From positions 1-64,000 of the forward strand of contig NZ_LDJJ01000020.1 of NCBI RefSeq assembly GCF_001431465.1: a stretch of DNA of 64,000 nt, read 5' to 3'. Below, piece by piece: positions 16,550-25,562 of the stretch (position 1 is the stretch's first letter; the number at the start of each line of letters is the position of its first letter). The DNA comes from Stenotrophomonas terrae. GTDB lineage: Bacteria > Pseudomonadota > Gammaproteobacteria > Xanthomonadales > Xanthomonadaceae. Under the pieces are notes generated by a model that was given only the letters and a program-made list of their open reading frames with translations, was not told the DNA's origin and searched no databases. Both the position numbers and the translations under genes were made by a program.

Positions 16550-18841
16550 ATGTCCAACGAAGATTTCAAGCAGGCAGCCCTCGAATACCACCGGATGTCG
16601 CCGCCCGGAAAGATCAAGGTGGTGGCAACCAAGCCCATGTTGACCCAGCGTGATCTGTCGCTGGCGTATTCGCCGGGTGTGGCACATGCCTGCGAAGCGA
16701 TCATGGCCGACCCGGCCATGGCCAGCGAGATGACGGCACGCGGCAACCTGGTCGGCGTCATCACCAACGGCACCGCCGTGCTGGGCCTCGGCAACATCGG
16801 CCCGCTGGCCGGCAAGCCGGTGATGGAAGGCAAGGGCGTGTTGTTCCAGAAGTTTGCCGGAATCGACGTCTTCGACATCGAAATCAACGAGAACGACCCG
16901 GACAAGCTGGTCGAGATCATCGCCTCGCTGGAGCCGACCTTCGGCGGCATCAACCTGGAAGACATCAAGGCACCGGAGTGCTTCATCGTTGAGCGCAAGC
17001 TGCGCGAGCGGATGAACATCCCGGTATTCCATGACGACCAGCACGGCACCGCGATCATCGTCGGCGCGGCCGTACTCAATGCCATGTGCATCACCGGCAA
17101 GAAGATCGAAGAGGTCAAGCTGGCCACCACCGGCATGGGCGCGGCGGGTATCTCCTGCGTCAATATGCTGGTTTCGTTGGGTTTGAAGCCGGAAAACATC
17201 CTGGCCTACGACCGCGACGGCGTGATCCACACCGGCCGTACCGATCTGGACCCGGAAAAGGCGCGCTACGCCCGCGACACCGACAAGCGCACCCTGGCCG
17301 AGATCGTCGACGGCGCCGATATCTTCCTGGGCCTGTCGGCTGGCGGCATCCTGACCAAGGACATGGTCGCCAGCATGGCGCGTGATCCGGTGATCTTCGC
17401 CCTGGCCAACCCCTACCCGGAAATCCTGCCGGAAGACGCCAATGCGGTGCGTTCGGACCTGATCATGGGTACCGGCCGTTCGGATTACCCGAACCAGGTC
17501 AACAACGCGCTGTGCTTCCCCTACCTGTTCCGTGGTGCGCTGGACGTGGGCGCCACCACCATCAACGAAGAAATGAAGGTCGCCTGCGTGCGCGCAATTG
17601 CCGCGCTGGCCCGCAAGGAAGCCTCCGATCTGGGTGCCGCCTATGGCGGTGACGTGCCCAGCTTCGGCCGTGACTATGTGATCCCGCGTCCGTTCGACCG
17701 CCGCCTGCTGGTGGAGCTGTCGGCCGCCGTGGCCCAGGCCGCGATGGATTCGGGCGTGGCCACCCGGCCGATCGCCGACATGGCGGCTTACCGCGACAAG
17801 CTGGCCCAGTTCGTCTACCGCACCAGTCTGTTCATGAAGCCGGTCTATGACCGTGCGCGTTCGGACAAGCAGCGCGTGGTCTACGCCGAGGGCGAGGAAG
17901 AAGTGGTGCTGCAGGCAGTGCAGAACGTGATCGACGAAGGCGTGGCCTTCCCGATCCTGATCGGCCGCCCGGACGTGATCGAAGCCCGCATCGAGCGCCT
18001 GGCGCTGCGCATGCGTGCCGGTGTCGACTTTGAAGTCACCAACATCAATGACGACCCGCGCTTCAACGAGTACTGGCAGTACTACCACGAGATGACCGGC
18101 CGCAAGGGCGTCACCGTGGCCGCCGCCAAGAACCTGATGCGCTCGCGCCCGACTTTGATCGCGGCGGTGATGGTTGCCCGTGGCGAGGCCGATGCGATGC
18201 TGTCGGGCCTGGTCGGCCGCTTCCACAAGAAGCTGGGCTATGTGCGCAGCGTGATTCCGCTGGAACCCAAGGTCAGCTCGACCTCGGCAATGACCGGTGT
18301 GATCAACAACCAGGGCGTGTTCTTCTTCGTCGACACCCACGTGCAGGAAGATCCCACCGTCGAGCAGATTGTCGAATCCACGCTGCAGGCGGCCTTCCGC
18401 ATGAAGCTGTTCGGCATCGAGCCGAAGATCGCGCTGCTGTCGCATTCCAACTTCGGCAGCCACGATTCCAAGGATGCGCTGAAGATGCGCCAGGTGCGTG
18501 AGGCGCTGCTCAAGCGCAACCCGCGCCTGAACGTGGACGGTGAGATGCAGGGCGACACCGCATGGGATGAAGCACTGCGCGACAAGCTGCTGCCCAACAG
18601 CACCCTGAAGGGCCGTGCCAACCTGTTCGTGCTGCCCAACCTGGAAGCGGCCAACATCGCCTACAACCTCGTACGCGTGTTCACTAATGGCGTGGCGATC
18701 GGCCCGATCCTGATGGGCATGACCAAGCCGGTGCATATCCTCACCAGTAGCGCCAGCTCGCGCCGCGTGCTGAACATGACCGCGATTGCCGCGGTGGATG
18801 CGCAGATCCGCAAGCAGATGGAAGCCGACCGCGCAGGTTGA
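16550..18841 (+). CDS. maeB: NADP-dependent malic enzyme with C-terminal phosphotransacetylase-like domain
   Basis: The 763-residue protein is the long, multimodular malic enzyme type: malic N-terminal and NAD(P)-binding domains (about 1-430; [17 protein letters not shown]) and a PTA-like domain (about 440-755). It decarboxylates malate oxidatively to pyruvate and makes NADPH. The PTA-like part is regulatory in such enzymes (acetyl-CoA inhibition in E. coli MaeB) and not known to be catalytic. The ATG at 16550 (M-S-N-E-D-F) is chosen over an upstream in-frame start at 16526 that only adds eight unconserved residues. It sits after dctA and supplies pyruvate when C4-dicarboxylates are the carbon source. 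Confidence 0.94.
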   Translation: MSNEDFKQAALEYHRMSPPGKIKVVATKPMLTQRDLSLAYSPGVAHACEAIMADPAMASEMTARGNLVGVITNGTAVLGLGNIGPLAGKPVMEGKGVLFQKFAGIDVFDIEINENDPDKLVEIIASLEPTFGGINLEDIKAPECFIVERKLRERMNIPVFHDDQHGTAIIVGAAVLNAMCITGKKIEEVKLATTGMGAAGISCVNMLVSLGLKPENILAYDRDGVIHTGRTDLDPEKARYARDTDKRTLAEIVDGADIFLGLSAGGILTKDMVASMARDPVIFALANPYPEILPEDANAVRSDLIMGTGRSDYPNQVNNALCFPYLFRGALDVGATTINEEMKVACVRAIAALARKEASDLGAAYGGDVPSFGRDYVIPRPFDRRLLVELSAAVAQAAMDSGVATRPIADMAAYRDKLAQFVYRTSLFMKPVYDRARSDKQRVVYAEGEEEVVLQAVQNVIDEGVAFPILIGRPDVIEARIERLALRMRAGVDFEVTNINDDPRFNEYWQYYHEMTGRKGVTVAAAKNLMRSRPTLIAAVMVARGEADAMLSGLVGRFHKKLGYVRSVIPLEPKVSSTSAMTGVINNQGVFFFVDTHVQEDPTVEQIVESTLQAAFRMKLFGIEPKIALLSHSNFGSHDSKDALKMRQVREALLKRNPRLNVDGEMQGDTAWDEALRDKLLPNSTLKGRANLFVLPNLEAANIAYNLVRVFTNGVAIGPILMGMTKPVHILTSSASSRRVLNMTAIAAVDAQIRKQMEADRAG

Positions 18842-18867
18842 TTGCCAACCTGCATGTGTCAACGCAG

Positions 18868-18893
18868 AGCCGGCCTTGTGCCGGCTTTGTTTT
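18868..18893 (+). terminator. Rho-independent terminator of maeB
   Basis: A 7-bp stem (AGCCGGC at 18868-18874, GCCGGCT at 18880-18886) with a 5-nt loop is followed by TTTGTTTTA. It lies 27 bp after the maeB stop. Confidence 0.85.
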
Positions 18894-18963
18894 ATGTAGG
18901 GTCTGGTGATGGTGTGGCCAGGCGTGAAGAAGCCTGACGAATGCACGCCAGTGTGCGCCGTTT

Positions 18964-19060
18964 GTGGGAGCGGCGTAAGCCGCGAAGCACGTAGATCATC
19001 AGCCAGCACATTCAGCCGTTTTCCCGGCATTGCCAGCTTCGCGGCTTACGCCGCTCCCAC
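18964..19060. repeat. Paired REP element (BIME-like), second family
   Basis: A 25-bp sequence at 18964-18988 (contains GGAGCGGCGTAAGCCGCG) is repeated as an exact reverse complement at 19036-19060, with 47 bp between. Each arm is itself partly palindromic (GCGGCGTAAGCCGC). The same arrangement recurs at 29404-29498 and a single arm lies at 142-165. It sits in the gap between the maeB terminator and the convergent XRE gene. The rest of 18842-19140 shows nothing else. Confidence 0.88.
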
Positions 19061-19140
19061 AGTCATTTCTGCAGTTCCCGTGTGCTGTATGCAGCTTGTG
19101 CACAAGCGGCGCCGATGTAGCCCCCGGTCGCCGCTGCCCA

Positions 19141-19506
19141 TCAGAACTGATGAATCTTCTGCGCTTCCACTATCTGCAACACCAGTTTCCGCGTGGCCGC
19201 CCGGCAGGACCGGTAGGCCAACAGCAACCTGCGTTCGGACGGATCATCCACAAGCTCCGCATTCTCGTTGGATGTGGCTGCCGAAATGGCGTCAAGTTCG
19301 CCACGCCCGGTTGCCAGCCATTCGAACGAAACATCGGTGACCAATGCGATGGTGATCAGGCGCATGGTGCTGGGCGATATACCCGTTGGACTTTCCCAGT
19401 TTCCCACTGCGCTACGGCTTACCTTCAGTTGGCCTGCCAACTCCGCCTGCGTCATCCTCATCTTTCTCCGCGCTTTGCGGATGCGGATTCCCAGATGGTC
19501 ATGCAT
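19141..19506 (-). CDS. XRE-family helix-turn-helix regulator
   Basis: The 121-residue protein has an N-terminal HTH_3/XRE domain (about residues 6-62; M-T-Q-A-E-L-A-G-Q-L-K-V-S-R-S-A-V-G-N-W-E) and a short C-terminal tail of unknown function. It is cytoplasmic and binds DNA. It is divergent from the HlyD-type adaptor gene, and the 347-bp region between them is AT-rich with inverted half-sites, which suggests that it controls itself and the adaptor. It resembles regulators of phage or bacteriocin loci, but no such locus is visible. Target and signal are unknown. Confidence 0.85.
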   Translation of the reverse strand: MHDHLGIRIRKARRKMRMTQAELAGQLKVSRSAVGNWESPTGISPSTMRLITIALVTDVSFEWLATGRGELDAISAATSNENAELVDDPSERRLLLAYRSCRAATRKLVLQIVEAQKIHQF

Positions 19507-19853
19507 AAATTTCTCCTCGAGCGTTGACCATGAGAGCCGACTAAAAGCCTAAGCCATTGCGAGCTTGCGCAGTCGGCAAAGACTTATTGTCAATGTTCAT
19601 TACGTTCTTGGATTATCAGAACCGGGCTCGTCATCAATATTGACGACTTTTGCCAATGTAACTTGCACCTGCTCCCTGCTTTGTTTGATGTCGCTACGCT
19701 GCAGTGCGGAAAGTATTTTCAGCCAGAGCTTGTTCGTAAAACGCCGACAGCTTGACGAGCTTTTTTCTTAAGCGTTGAACCAATGGTGCAAGCGTGGCGC
19801 AAACCACTACGAGTGAAAAACTGCAGGCTGCTGATCGGCGTTGGAGGTCACGG
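19507..19853. promoter_or_regulatory. AT-rich divergent control region with candidate operators
   Basis: This 347-bp gap between the XRE gene and the adaptor is clearly richer in A+T than its neighbours. It contains the 17-bp inverted repeat CGTCATCAATATTGACG at 19629-19645, centred on the perfect palindrome TCAATATTGA (19634-19643), and an inverted half-site GTCAAT at 19589-19594 matching ATTGAC at 19639-19644, 50 bp apart. No credible small gene was found in it: an open frame at 19565-19771 has no clear ribosome binding site or recognisable product. Confidence 0.5.
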
Positions 19854-21056
19854 ATGGAATTCAAGCGACCGTGGAAACTGTCTGTTTATTTGATGGGTAC
19901 ATTGACCGTGTTGCTGCTTTCATTGGCGGCGCTGGCCATCCGCAGCGACAACGAAGCGGCAATCATCGCGGGCCGGCTGGTGCCGGTGCAGGGAATGGCG
20001 ACCGTACTGGCGCCGGTTGCCGGTGTGGTGCGCTGGTTGGATGTGGATGACGGCAAGCGGGTGGTGGAGGGCGACACGCTCGCACTGGTAACCACTGCGC
20101 GCGCCATGCCTGATATCGGCGATGCCAATCGGGCGTTGGAGCACGGCCTGCAGCAGAAGGAAGACAGCATCGTGCTGGCGCGTGAGGCCTACAAGGAGCA
20201 GCTGGCGGCACAGACGACCGGTCTGCACGAGCAGTTGCAGGCTGCACGCGCTGAGGCGCAGCAGATCGATCTGCAGATACGTACGCGGCGCGAGCTGATT
20301 CGCATGGCCGGTGATGTATTGACCCGGAAGCGCAGTTTTGAAGCTGCTTCCGTCGCGGGCCTTGCCGCGGCCGAGCAGCAGGAGGCGCTGGTGCTGGACT
20401 ACACCGCACAACTGCAGTCACTGCGTCGGCAACAGGCAGCGACGCAGCGGCTGATCGCCCAGCTCAAGCAGGCCGTGGGCGAACTGCCCGGCCGGCGCAA
20501 GGCCAACGATGCCGCCTATGCCGAGCATCTGGCGCAGCTGCGCCTGGAGCGGGTCGAGAACGAAGCCAGCGCCGCGCTGCTGGTGAAGGCGCCGGTGGAT
20601 GGCGTGGTGGTGGCGCAGATGGTCAAGCCGGGGCAGTCGGTGCACCTGGGCCAGCCATTGCTCAGCCTGCTGCCCGGCGATGGCCGGCTTGAGGCCGAGC
20701 TGATGGTGCCGGGGCGCGCGATCGGGGCGATGGCGCCGGGTGATCGCGTGGTGCTTCGTTACCAGGCGTTTCCGCATCAGAAGTTCGGTGCGCAGCACGG
20801 CACCATCGCGCATATCAGCCGCACCGCGGTGGACAGTGAAGAGGCCAGCTTCGCCGCAGAGCTGCCAACGGTTAGGGAAGCCTTCTACCGCGTCACGGTC
20901 GAATTGACCAACCAGGCGATTCTGGCCCACGGCCGGATGGAGCCGCTCAAGCCGGGCATGATGCTGGATGCGCAGGTCAGCGGTGAGCCCGAGCCGCTGA
21001 GTGATCGCCTGCTGGCACCTATGTACTCGTTTGGCGGTTGGTTGGGTGGGCGCTGA
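19854..21056 (+). CDS. HlyD-family membrane fusion (periplasmic adaptor) protein, CvaA/RaxA-like
   Basis: The 400-residue protein has an N-terminal membrane helix (about residues 9-27), a lipoyl-like half (A-P-V-A-G-V-V-R-W-L), a long coiled coil (about 95-235) and the second lipoyl half (V-K-A-P-V-D-G-V-V-V) with a beta-barrel region. This is the adaptor of type I secretion systems, closest in layout to CvaA/RaxA proteins that work with peptidase-containing ABC exporters of small peptides. The ATG at 19854 is decided by GGAGG at 19843-19847; a GTG at 19794 would add 20 residues. No ABC transporter gene is next to it: the neighbours are a divergent XRE gene and an M16 peptidase. The partner must be elsewhere or lost. 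Confidence 0.85.
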   Translation: MEFKRPWKLSVYLMGTLTVLLLSLAALAIRSDNEAAIIAGRLVPVQGMATVLAPVAGVVRWLDVDDGKRVVEGDTLALVTTARAMPDIGDANRALEHGLQQKEDSIVLAREAYKEQLAAQTTGLHEQLQAARAEAQQIDLQIRTRRELIRMAGDVLTRKRSFEAASVAGLAAAEQQEALVLDYTAQLQSLRRQQAATQRLIAQLKQAVGELPGRRKANDAAYAEHLAQLRLERVENEASAALLVKAPVDGVVVAQMVKPGQSVHLGQPLLSLLPGDGRLEAELMVPGRAIGAMAPGDRVVLRYQAFPHQKFGAQHGTIAHISRTAVDSEEASFAAELPTVREAFYRVTVELTNQAILAHGRMEPLKPGMMLDAQVSGEPEPLSDRLLAPMYSFGGWLGGR

Positions 21057-21242
21057 GTTGGCGTAGTTGCAAACCAAGCATCCGATCATGGCGCTGCGTG
21101 CAAGTGGGTCTTGCCTTGCGCATGCCACAGCGCAGCTGGGTTTTGCGATGATGGGGCGCGCTATCCGCCTGCCCATTGGGATTCAGGGCAGGGTACGCAC
21201 AGGGATGGGTGTACTGATCGCATTACCGAGGACTGGATCCGG
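21057..21242. other. Gap between adaptor and M16 peptidase
   Basis: A 186-bp non-coding stretch. No terminator or clear promoter was recognised, so co-transcription of the peptidase with the adaptor is possible. Confidence 0.4.
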
Positions 21243-23990
21243 ATGAAGAAATTATCGTGCTGTGCCTGGGCTGTCGCGCTGTCGTTGGCTTGGGCGCCGT
21301 TGGCACAGGCAGAGCAGGCGCCTGCCATGCTGCCCAAAAGTGTGCAGGCAGGCCCCTGTGTTGAAGGCGTCTGTGAGTACCGCCTGCAGAACGGTATGCG
21401 GGTATTGCTGTTTGCCGATGCCAGCAAGCCGACGGTGACCGTCAATCTGGTCTATGGCGTGGGCTCCCTGCACGAGAACTACGGCGAAACCGGCATGGCG
21501 CATCTGCTTGAACACCTGATGTTCAAGGGCACGCCCAAGCACCCGGATATTCCCGGTGAGATGCAGCAGCGCGGCGTCGACAAGAATGCGACCACTTCGC
21601 TGGACCGCACCAACTACTTTGCCTCCTTCCCGGCCAACGACGACACCCTGGACTGGCTGCTGGGGCTGGAAGCGGACCGTATGCTCAATTCCAAGGTGGC
21701 CAAGGCCGACCTGGACAGCGAGATGACCGTGGTCCGCAACGAGATGGAAGCCGGCGACAACAATCCGGTTGGCGTATTGATGAAGCGCATGCGCTCGGTC
21801 GCCTTTGACTGGCACAACTACGCCAACATGCCCATTGGTGCGCGCTCGGACGTGGAGAATGTGCCGATCGGCAACCTGCAGGCGTTCTATCGGACCTGGT
21901 ATCAGCCGGACAATGCGATGTTGATCATCGCCGGTCGCATCGACAGCACGCAGGCGCTGGCGCGGGTTGCCGCCCATTTCGCCCCCTTGAAGAAGCCTGC
22001 GCGGATCATGCCGGCTTTCCATACGGTGGAGCCGGTGCAGGACGGCGAACGTGAAGTCACGGTACGCCGCAGCAGTGAGCTGTCACTGATAGCCGCCAGT
22101 TATCACGTTCCCGCGCTTGCGCAGGCCGACAGCGCGCCGCTGTCGGTATTGGGCAACGTACTTGGCGACAACCCGAATGGGCGCCTGTACAAGGCCTTGC
22201 AGGAACCCAAGCTGGTCGCGTTTGCCGGTGCCAGCGGCGAGACCCTGCGCGATCCTGGCTTGTTCACCCTGGTTGCGGCCCTGCCCAAGGAGGGTGACCC
22301 GGGCAAGGCCGAAGCCGAGCTGCTCAAACAGGCCGAAGCCATCGCCGCCAGCCCGGTGACCGAGGCGGAGGTTGCGGCGGCCAAGCAACGCATTGGCAAT
22401 GCCATTGAAAAGCGTGCCAGTGACGTCAATGCGATGGCGATGGCCTTGTCCGAATACCAGGCGGCCGGGGACTGGCGGCTGTTGTTCGTGCAGCGCGATA
22501 CCATCGACGGCGTCACCGCGAGCGACGTCAACCGTGTCGCGGCTGCCTATCTGAAACCGCAGAACCGCACCATTGGCCGCTTCGTACCGACCGCGACGCC
22601 GGACCGTGCGCTGATTCCAGCAGCGCCGGCGGTTGCAAGCCTGGTGGATGGCTACAAGGGTCGGGCCGCCGTTGCTGCGGGTGAGGCGTTCGAGCCCAGC
22701 CTGGACAACATCGCCGCGCGTACCGAGAGCTTCGTCATTGGCGATGGCCTGCGGGTATCGCTGCTGCCAAAGCGCAATCGTGGCCAGACCGTCATCCTCG
22801 ATGCCAGTTTCCGTTTTGCCGATGAGCCCTCCATCACCGGCCGCAGCTACGCCGGCAGCTGGGTAGGGCCGATGTTGATGACGGGCAGCGAGCGCATGGA
22901 TCGTGGGCAGATTGCCGCGCGTTTTGATGCACTCAATACCCAGGCGCAGGTGAGTGGCGGCGCACAAGGGGCGGCCATCCGCCTCAACGGCAAGCGTGAG
23001 ACCCTGCTTGAGGCGCTGCGTCTGGCCGCCGATGTGCTGCGTCATCCTGCGTTTCCGGCAGACCAGTTCGAGCAGTTGCGGCTGCAGGCCATCACCGGCC
23101 TGGAGTTCCAGCGCAACGAGCCGGGCACGCTTGCGTCAATGGCGCTGAGCCAGTATTTCGATCCGTGGCCGATTGGCCATCCGCTGCATGTGGAGTCGAT
23201 TGATCAGTCGCTGGCACGTTTGAAGGCAATCACCGTCGAGGATATCCGCGCCTACCATCAGGCCTTCTACGGCAGCTCGGTCGGTGAGATCGCCGTGGTC
23301 GGTGATTTCGACCCGGTGGCGATGAAAGCCGAACTGCAGGCCTTGTTTGCCGACTGGAAGGCGCCGCATGCGTACGCGCCGATCAGCACCCACTACCGCG
23401 AAGTCGCCGCCAGGCACGAGCGCTTTTCCACTCCGGACAAACCCAATGCGGTGTTGCTGGCGCGGCAGAATGTATCGATCAACCTGGCCGATGCCGACTT
23501 CCCGGCACTGAACATCGCCATCGGCATTCTCGGCGGCGACCCGCTCAAGGCGCGTCTGGGCGAGCGCATCCGCCAGAAGGAGGGGCTGAGCTACAACATC
23601 GGTGCCGGCCTGAGTGCCGATGAAAGCCGCCAGGGACGTGACGACAACGGCAGCATCAGCATCCAGGCCATCGCCGCGCCGGAGAACATGGCCAAGCTGG
23701 AGGCAGCCCTGCGCGAGGAGTTGGCGCGGCTGCTTGCCGACGGCATCACCGCGCAGGAACTGCGCGATGCGGTGGCGGAGAAGAAGGTGGCGCGTGAGCA
23801 GTCGCGCGCGGCCGATGCAGCCATCGCAGGTTTGCTGGGTGACCATCTTTACTATGGCCGTGACATGCGCTTTGAAGCGCAGCGCGATGCCGCCTACCAG
23901 GCGCTGACGGTGGAGCAGGTCAATGCCGCCATCCGCAAGCACCTGAAGCCCGAGCAGCTGAGCGTGTTTGTTGCCGGTGACTTCAAGTAA
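21243..23990 (+). CDS. M16-family zinc metallopeptidase (pitrilysin/insulinase type), exported
   Basis: The 915-residue protein has a Sec signal peptide (M-K-K-L-S ... L-A-Q-A, cleavage near residue 23) and two M16 units of about 430 residues each. The inverted zinc motif H-L-L-E-H lies at residues 87-91, and the third ligand Glu is in the V-V-R-N-E-M-E segment about 75 residues on. The C-terminal half keeps the fold (G-A-G-L-S-A-D and R-Q-K-E-G-L-S-Y motifs) but lacks the HxxEH motif, as is normal. It probably degrades peptides in the periplasm. The ATG at 21243 directly precedes the signal peptide. It follows the HlyD-type adaptor; whether the two share a substrate is unknown. Confidence 0.92.
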   Translation: MKKLSCCAWAVALSLAWAPLAQAEQAPAMLPKSVQAGPCVEGVCEYRLQNGMRVLLFADASKPTVTVNLVYGVGSLHENYGETGMAHLLEHLMFKGTPKHPDIPGEMQQRGVDKNATTSLDRTNYFASFPANDDTLDWLLGLEADRMLNSKVAKADLDSEMTVVRNEMEAGDNNPVGVLMKRMRSVAFDWHNYANMPIGARSDVENVPIGNLQAFYRTWYQPDNAMLIIAGRIDSTQALARVAAHFAPLKKPARIMPAFHTVEPVQDGEREVTVRRSSELSLIAASYHVPALAQADSAPLSVLGNVLGDNPNGRLYKALQEPKLVAFAGASGETLRDPGLFTLVAALPKEGDPGKAEAELLKQAEAIAASPVTEAEVAAAKQRIGNAIEKRASDVNAMAMALSEYQAAGDWRLLFVQRDTIDGVTASDVNRVAAAYLKPQNRTIGRFVPTATPDRALIPAAPAVASLVDGYKGRAAVAAGEAFEPSLDNIAARTESFVIGDGLRVSLLPKRNRGQTVILDASFRFADEPSITGRSYAGSWVGPMLMTGSERMDRGQIAARFDALNTQAQVSGGAQGAAIRLNGKRETLLEALRLAADVLRHPAFPADQFEQLRLQAITGLEFQRNEPGTLASMALSQYFDPWPIGHPLHVESIDQSLARLKAITVEDIRAYHQAFYGSSVGEIAVVGDFDPVAMKAELQALFADWKAPHAYAPISTHYREVAARHERFSTPDKPNAVLLARQNVSINLADADFPALNIAIGILGGDPLKARLGERIRQKEGLSYNIGAGLSADESRQGRDDNGSISIQAIAAPENMAKLEAALREELARLLADGITAQELRDAVAEKKVAREQSRAADAAIAGLLGDHLYYGRDMRFEAQRDAAYQALTVEQVNAAIRKHLKPEQLSVFVAGDFK

Positions 23991-23995
23991 GCGGT

Positions 23996-24025
23996 TACCC
24001 GGGGCTGTCTGTCACAGCCCCGGTA
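23996..24025 (+). terminator. Putative hairpin after the M16 peptidase
   Basis: An inverted repeat (CCGGGGCTGT with ACAGCCCCGG) starts a few bases after the stop codon. There is no T-run, so it may be a processing or rho-assisted 3' end. The rest of the 250-bp gap to the next gene shows nothing else. Confidence 0.5.
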
Positions 24026-24240
24026 CTGCTGCCGGCCAAGCTGCTTCCACGGCCCGCTGCCGTTGTTGTCTGCCCCAGGTTGGTACTGCCCCTGACCAAG
24101 CGGGCTGATCCAACGGCGAAGCGTGCCCCGCTTCAGGTTCGCCGCCGCCGTATTCTGCCGAGCAGGGCGCTGCCGGGGCGGCCGGGCTGGCCCGGCACTG
24201 CTAGAATTGCGCGGACCCGTTTTTTTTCGTGAATGACGCC

Positions 24241-24438
24241 ATGAGCCATACCGCAAACGCGCCCGCCAATGCCGAGAAGCGTTACACCGTACATCGCGCT
24301 GACCTGCCGCTGAGCTGCCCGACGCCGGAAATGGCGCTGTGGAACTCGCATCCGCGGGTGTACCTGCCGATCGAAGACGAACCCAATGGCGAGGCAGCCT
24401 GCCCGTATTGCGGCTCGGTATTCGTGCTGGCTGACTGA
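24241..24438 (+). CDS. zf-CHCC zinc-finger protein
   Basis: A 65-residue protein with the CHCC zinc ligands C26, H37, C54 and C57 (L-S-C-P-T-P, N-S-H-P-R-V-Y-L and C-P-Y-C-G). It matches the small bacterial zf-CHCC family, which is related to the zinc-binding domain of the mitochondrial complex I subunit NDUFS6; the bacterial role is not established. The ATG at 24241 is preferred over one four codons earlier. It lies 11 bp before the glycosyltransferase gene and probably shares its transcript. Confidence 0.88.
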   Translation: MSHTANAPANAEKRYTVHRADLPLSCPTPEMALWNSHPRVYLPIEDEPNGEAACPYCGSVFVLAD

Positions 24439-24449
24439 ACCGCTGACCG

Positions 24450-25562
24450 ATGCGCCGTTTGACGGTGGTGCAGTTGCTGCCGGCGCTGCATTCCGGCGGC
24501 GTCGAGCGTTCAACCCTGGAAATTGCCGCGGCACTGGTGGCTGCCGGTCACCGGGCTATTGTCGTGTCCGCGGGTGGCCGACTGCTGCAGCCGCTGCTGG
24601 GCAGTGGCGCGGAGCATCTGACCCTGGATATCGGCCGCAAGTCGCTGCTTACGCTGCGTCATGTGGCCTCGCTGCGGCGCCTGTTCAGTGAAACCGGCGC
24701 CGATATCGTGCACGCACGTTCGCGGTTGCCGGCATGGCTGGGCTGGTACGCCTTGCGTGGCATGCCTGCGGCGCAGCGCCCGCATTGGCTGACCACCATG
24801 CACGGGCTCAATTCGGCCGGCCGCTACAGCGGCATCATGGCCAGTGGTGAGCGGGTGATCTGCGTATCGCAGACCGTGCGCGATTACCTGCTGCAGCACT
24901 ATCCACAGACCGATCCGACCAAGCTGCGGGTAATCCCGCGTGGCGTGGATGTGGACCAGTTCCCGCGCGTGGAGCGCAGCGACCGACGCCCGCGGCTGGC
25001 GCTGGCAGCGCGTTACCCGCAGTTGGGGGGCGAGCTGCCGCTGCTGCTGTTGCCGGGGCGCGGTACCCGCCTGAAAGGGCATGCCTACGCCTTGCAGCTG
25101 CTGGCGGCATTGCAGAGCGCCGGCCGGCCGGCGCTGCTGTGGATGCCCGGTGTGCGTGAGCCCGGCCGCGAAGCCTATGTGCGCGAGCTGGAACAGTTGG
25201 CGCAGAGCCTGGGTATCGCCGGCCAGCTGGTGCTGAGCGAGCCCACCACCCGCATTGCCGAAGCCTATGCCGCCAGCGATCTGGTGCTGCAGTTGTCCGA
25301 CAAACCCGAGGCATTTGGCCGTACCGTGCTGGAGGCCTTGTCGGTCGGCCGCCCGGTTGCAGGCTGGAACCATGGCGGGGTGGGCGAGCTGCTCGGCCAA
25401 CTGCAGCCTTCCGGTGCAGTGGCCTACGCGGACATGGCGCAGCTGACGCAGTGCGTGTTGGCCCTGCTGGGCAACCCACCGCTGCTGCCACGGCGGATTC
25501 CGTATACGTTGCAGGCCATGCAACGTGCCACCCTGGATGTCTATGCAGAACTCGCTGGCTGA
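24450..25562 (+). CDS. GT4-family glycosyltransferase (LPS/envelope glycan)
   Basis: The 370-residue protein has the GT-B fold pattern of family 4 transferases: an N-terminal G-G-V-E-R motif (about 16-20), a central V-I-P-R-G-V-D, and a C-terminal donor-binding region with S-D-K-P-E-A-F-G-R-T-V-L-E-A-L. It is cytoplasmic or peripheral at the inner membrane. It overlaps the start of an O-antigen-ligase-like gene, and waaA and an lpxL-like gene are close, so a role in lipopolysaccharide core or O-chain synthesis is likely. Donor and acceptor sugars cannot be read from sequence. Confidence 0.88.
   Translation: MRRLTVVQLLPALHSGGVERSTLEIAAALVAAGHRAIVVSAGGRLLQPLLGSGAEHLTLDIGRKSLLTLRHVASLRRLFSETGADIVHARSRLPAWLGWYALRGMPAAQRPHWLTTMHGLNSAGRYSGIMASGERVICVSQTVRDYLLQHYPQTDPTKLRVIPRGVDVDQFPRVERSDRRPRLALAARYPQLGGELPLLLLPGRGTRLKGHAYALQLLAALQSAGRPALLWMPGVREPGREAYVRELEQLAQSLGIAGQLVLSEPTTRIAEAYAASDLVLQLSDKPEAFGRTVLEALSVGRPVAGWNHGGVGELLGQLQPSGAVAYADMAQLTQCVLALLGNPPLLPRRIPYTLQAMQRATLDVYAELAG

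Noticed and set aside
16004..19030. Open frame of 1008 codons on the minus strand
   Set aside because: It runs antisense to the ends of dctA and the whole of maeB, both clear genes with conserved motifs. Its product is rich in His, Arg, Gln and Gly without any domain, as expected when the opposite strand of a high-GC gene is read.
19565..19771. Possible small peptide gene upstream of the HlyD-type adaptor
   Set aside because: The 68-residue frame has no double-glycine leader, no clear ribosome binding site and no recognisable product, and it spans the likely operators.
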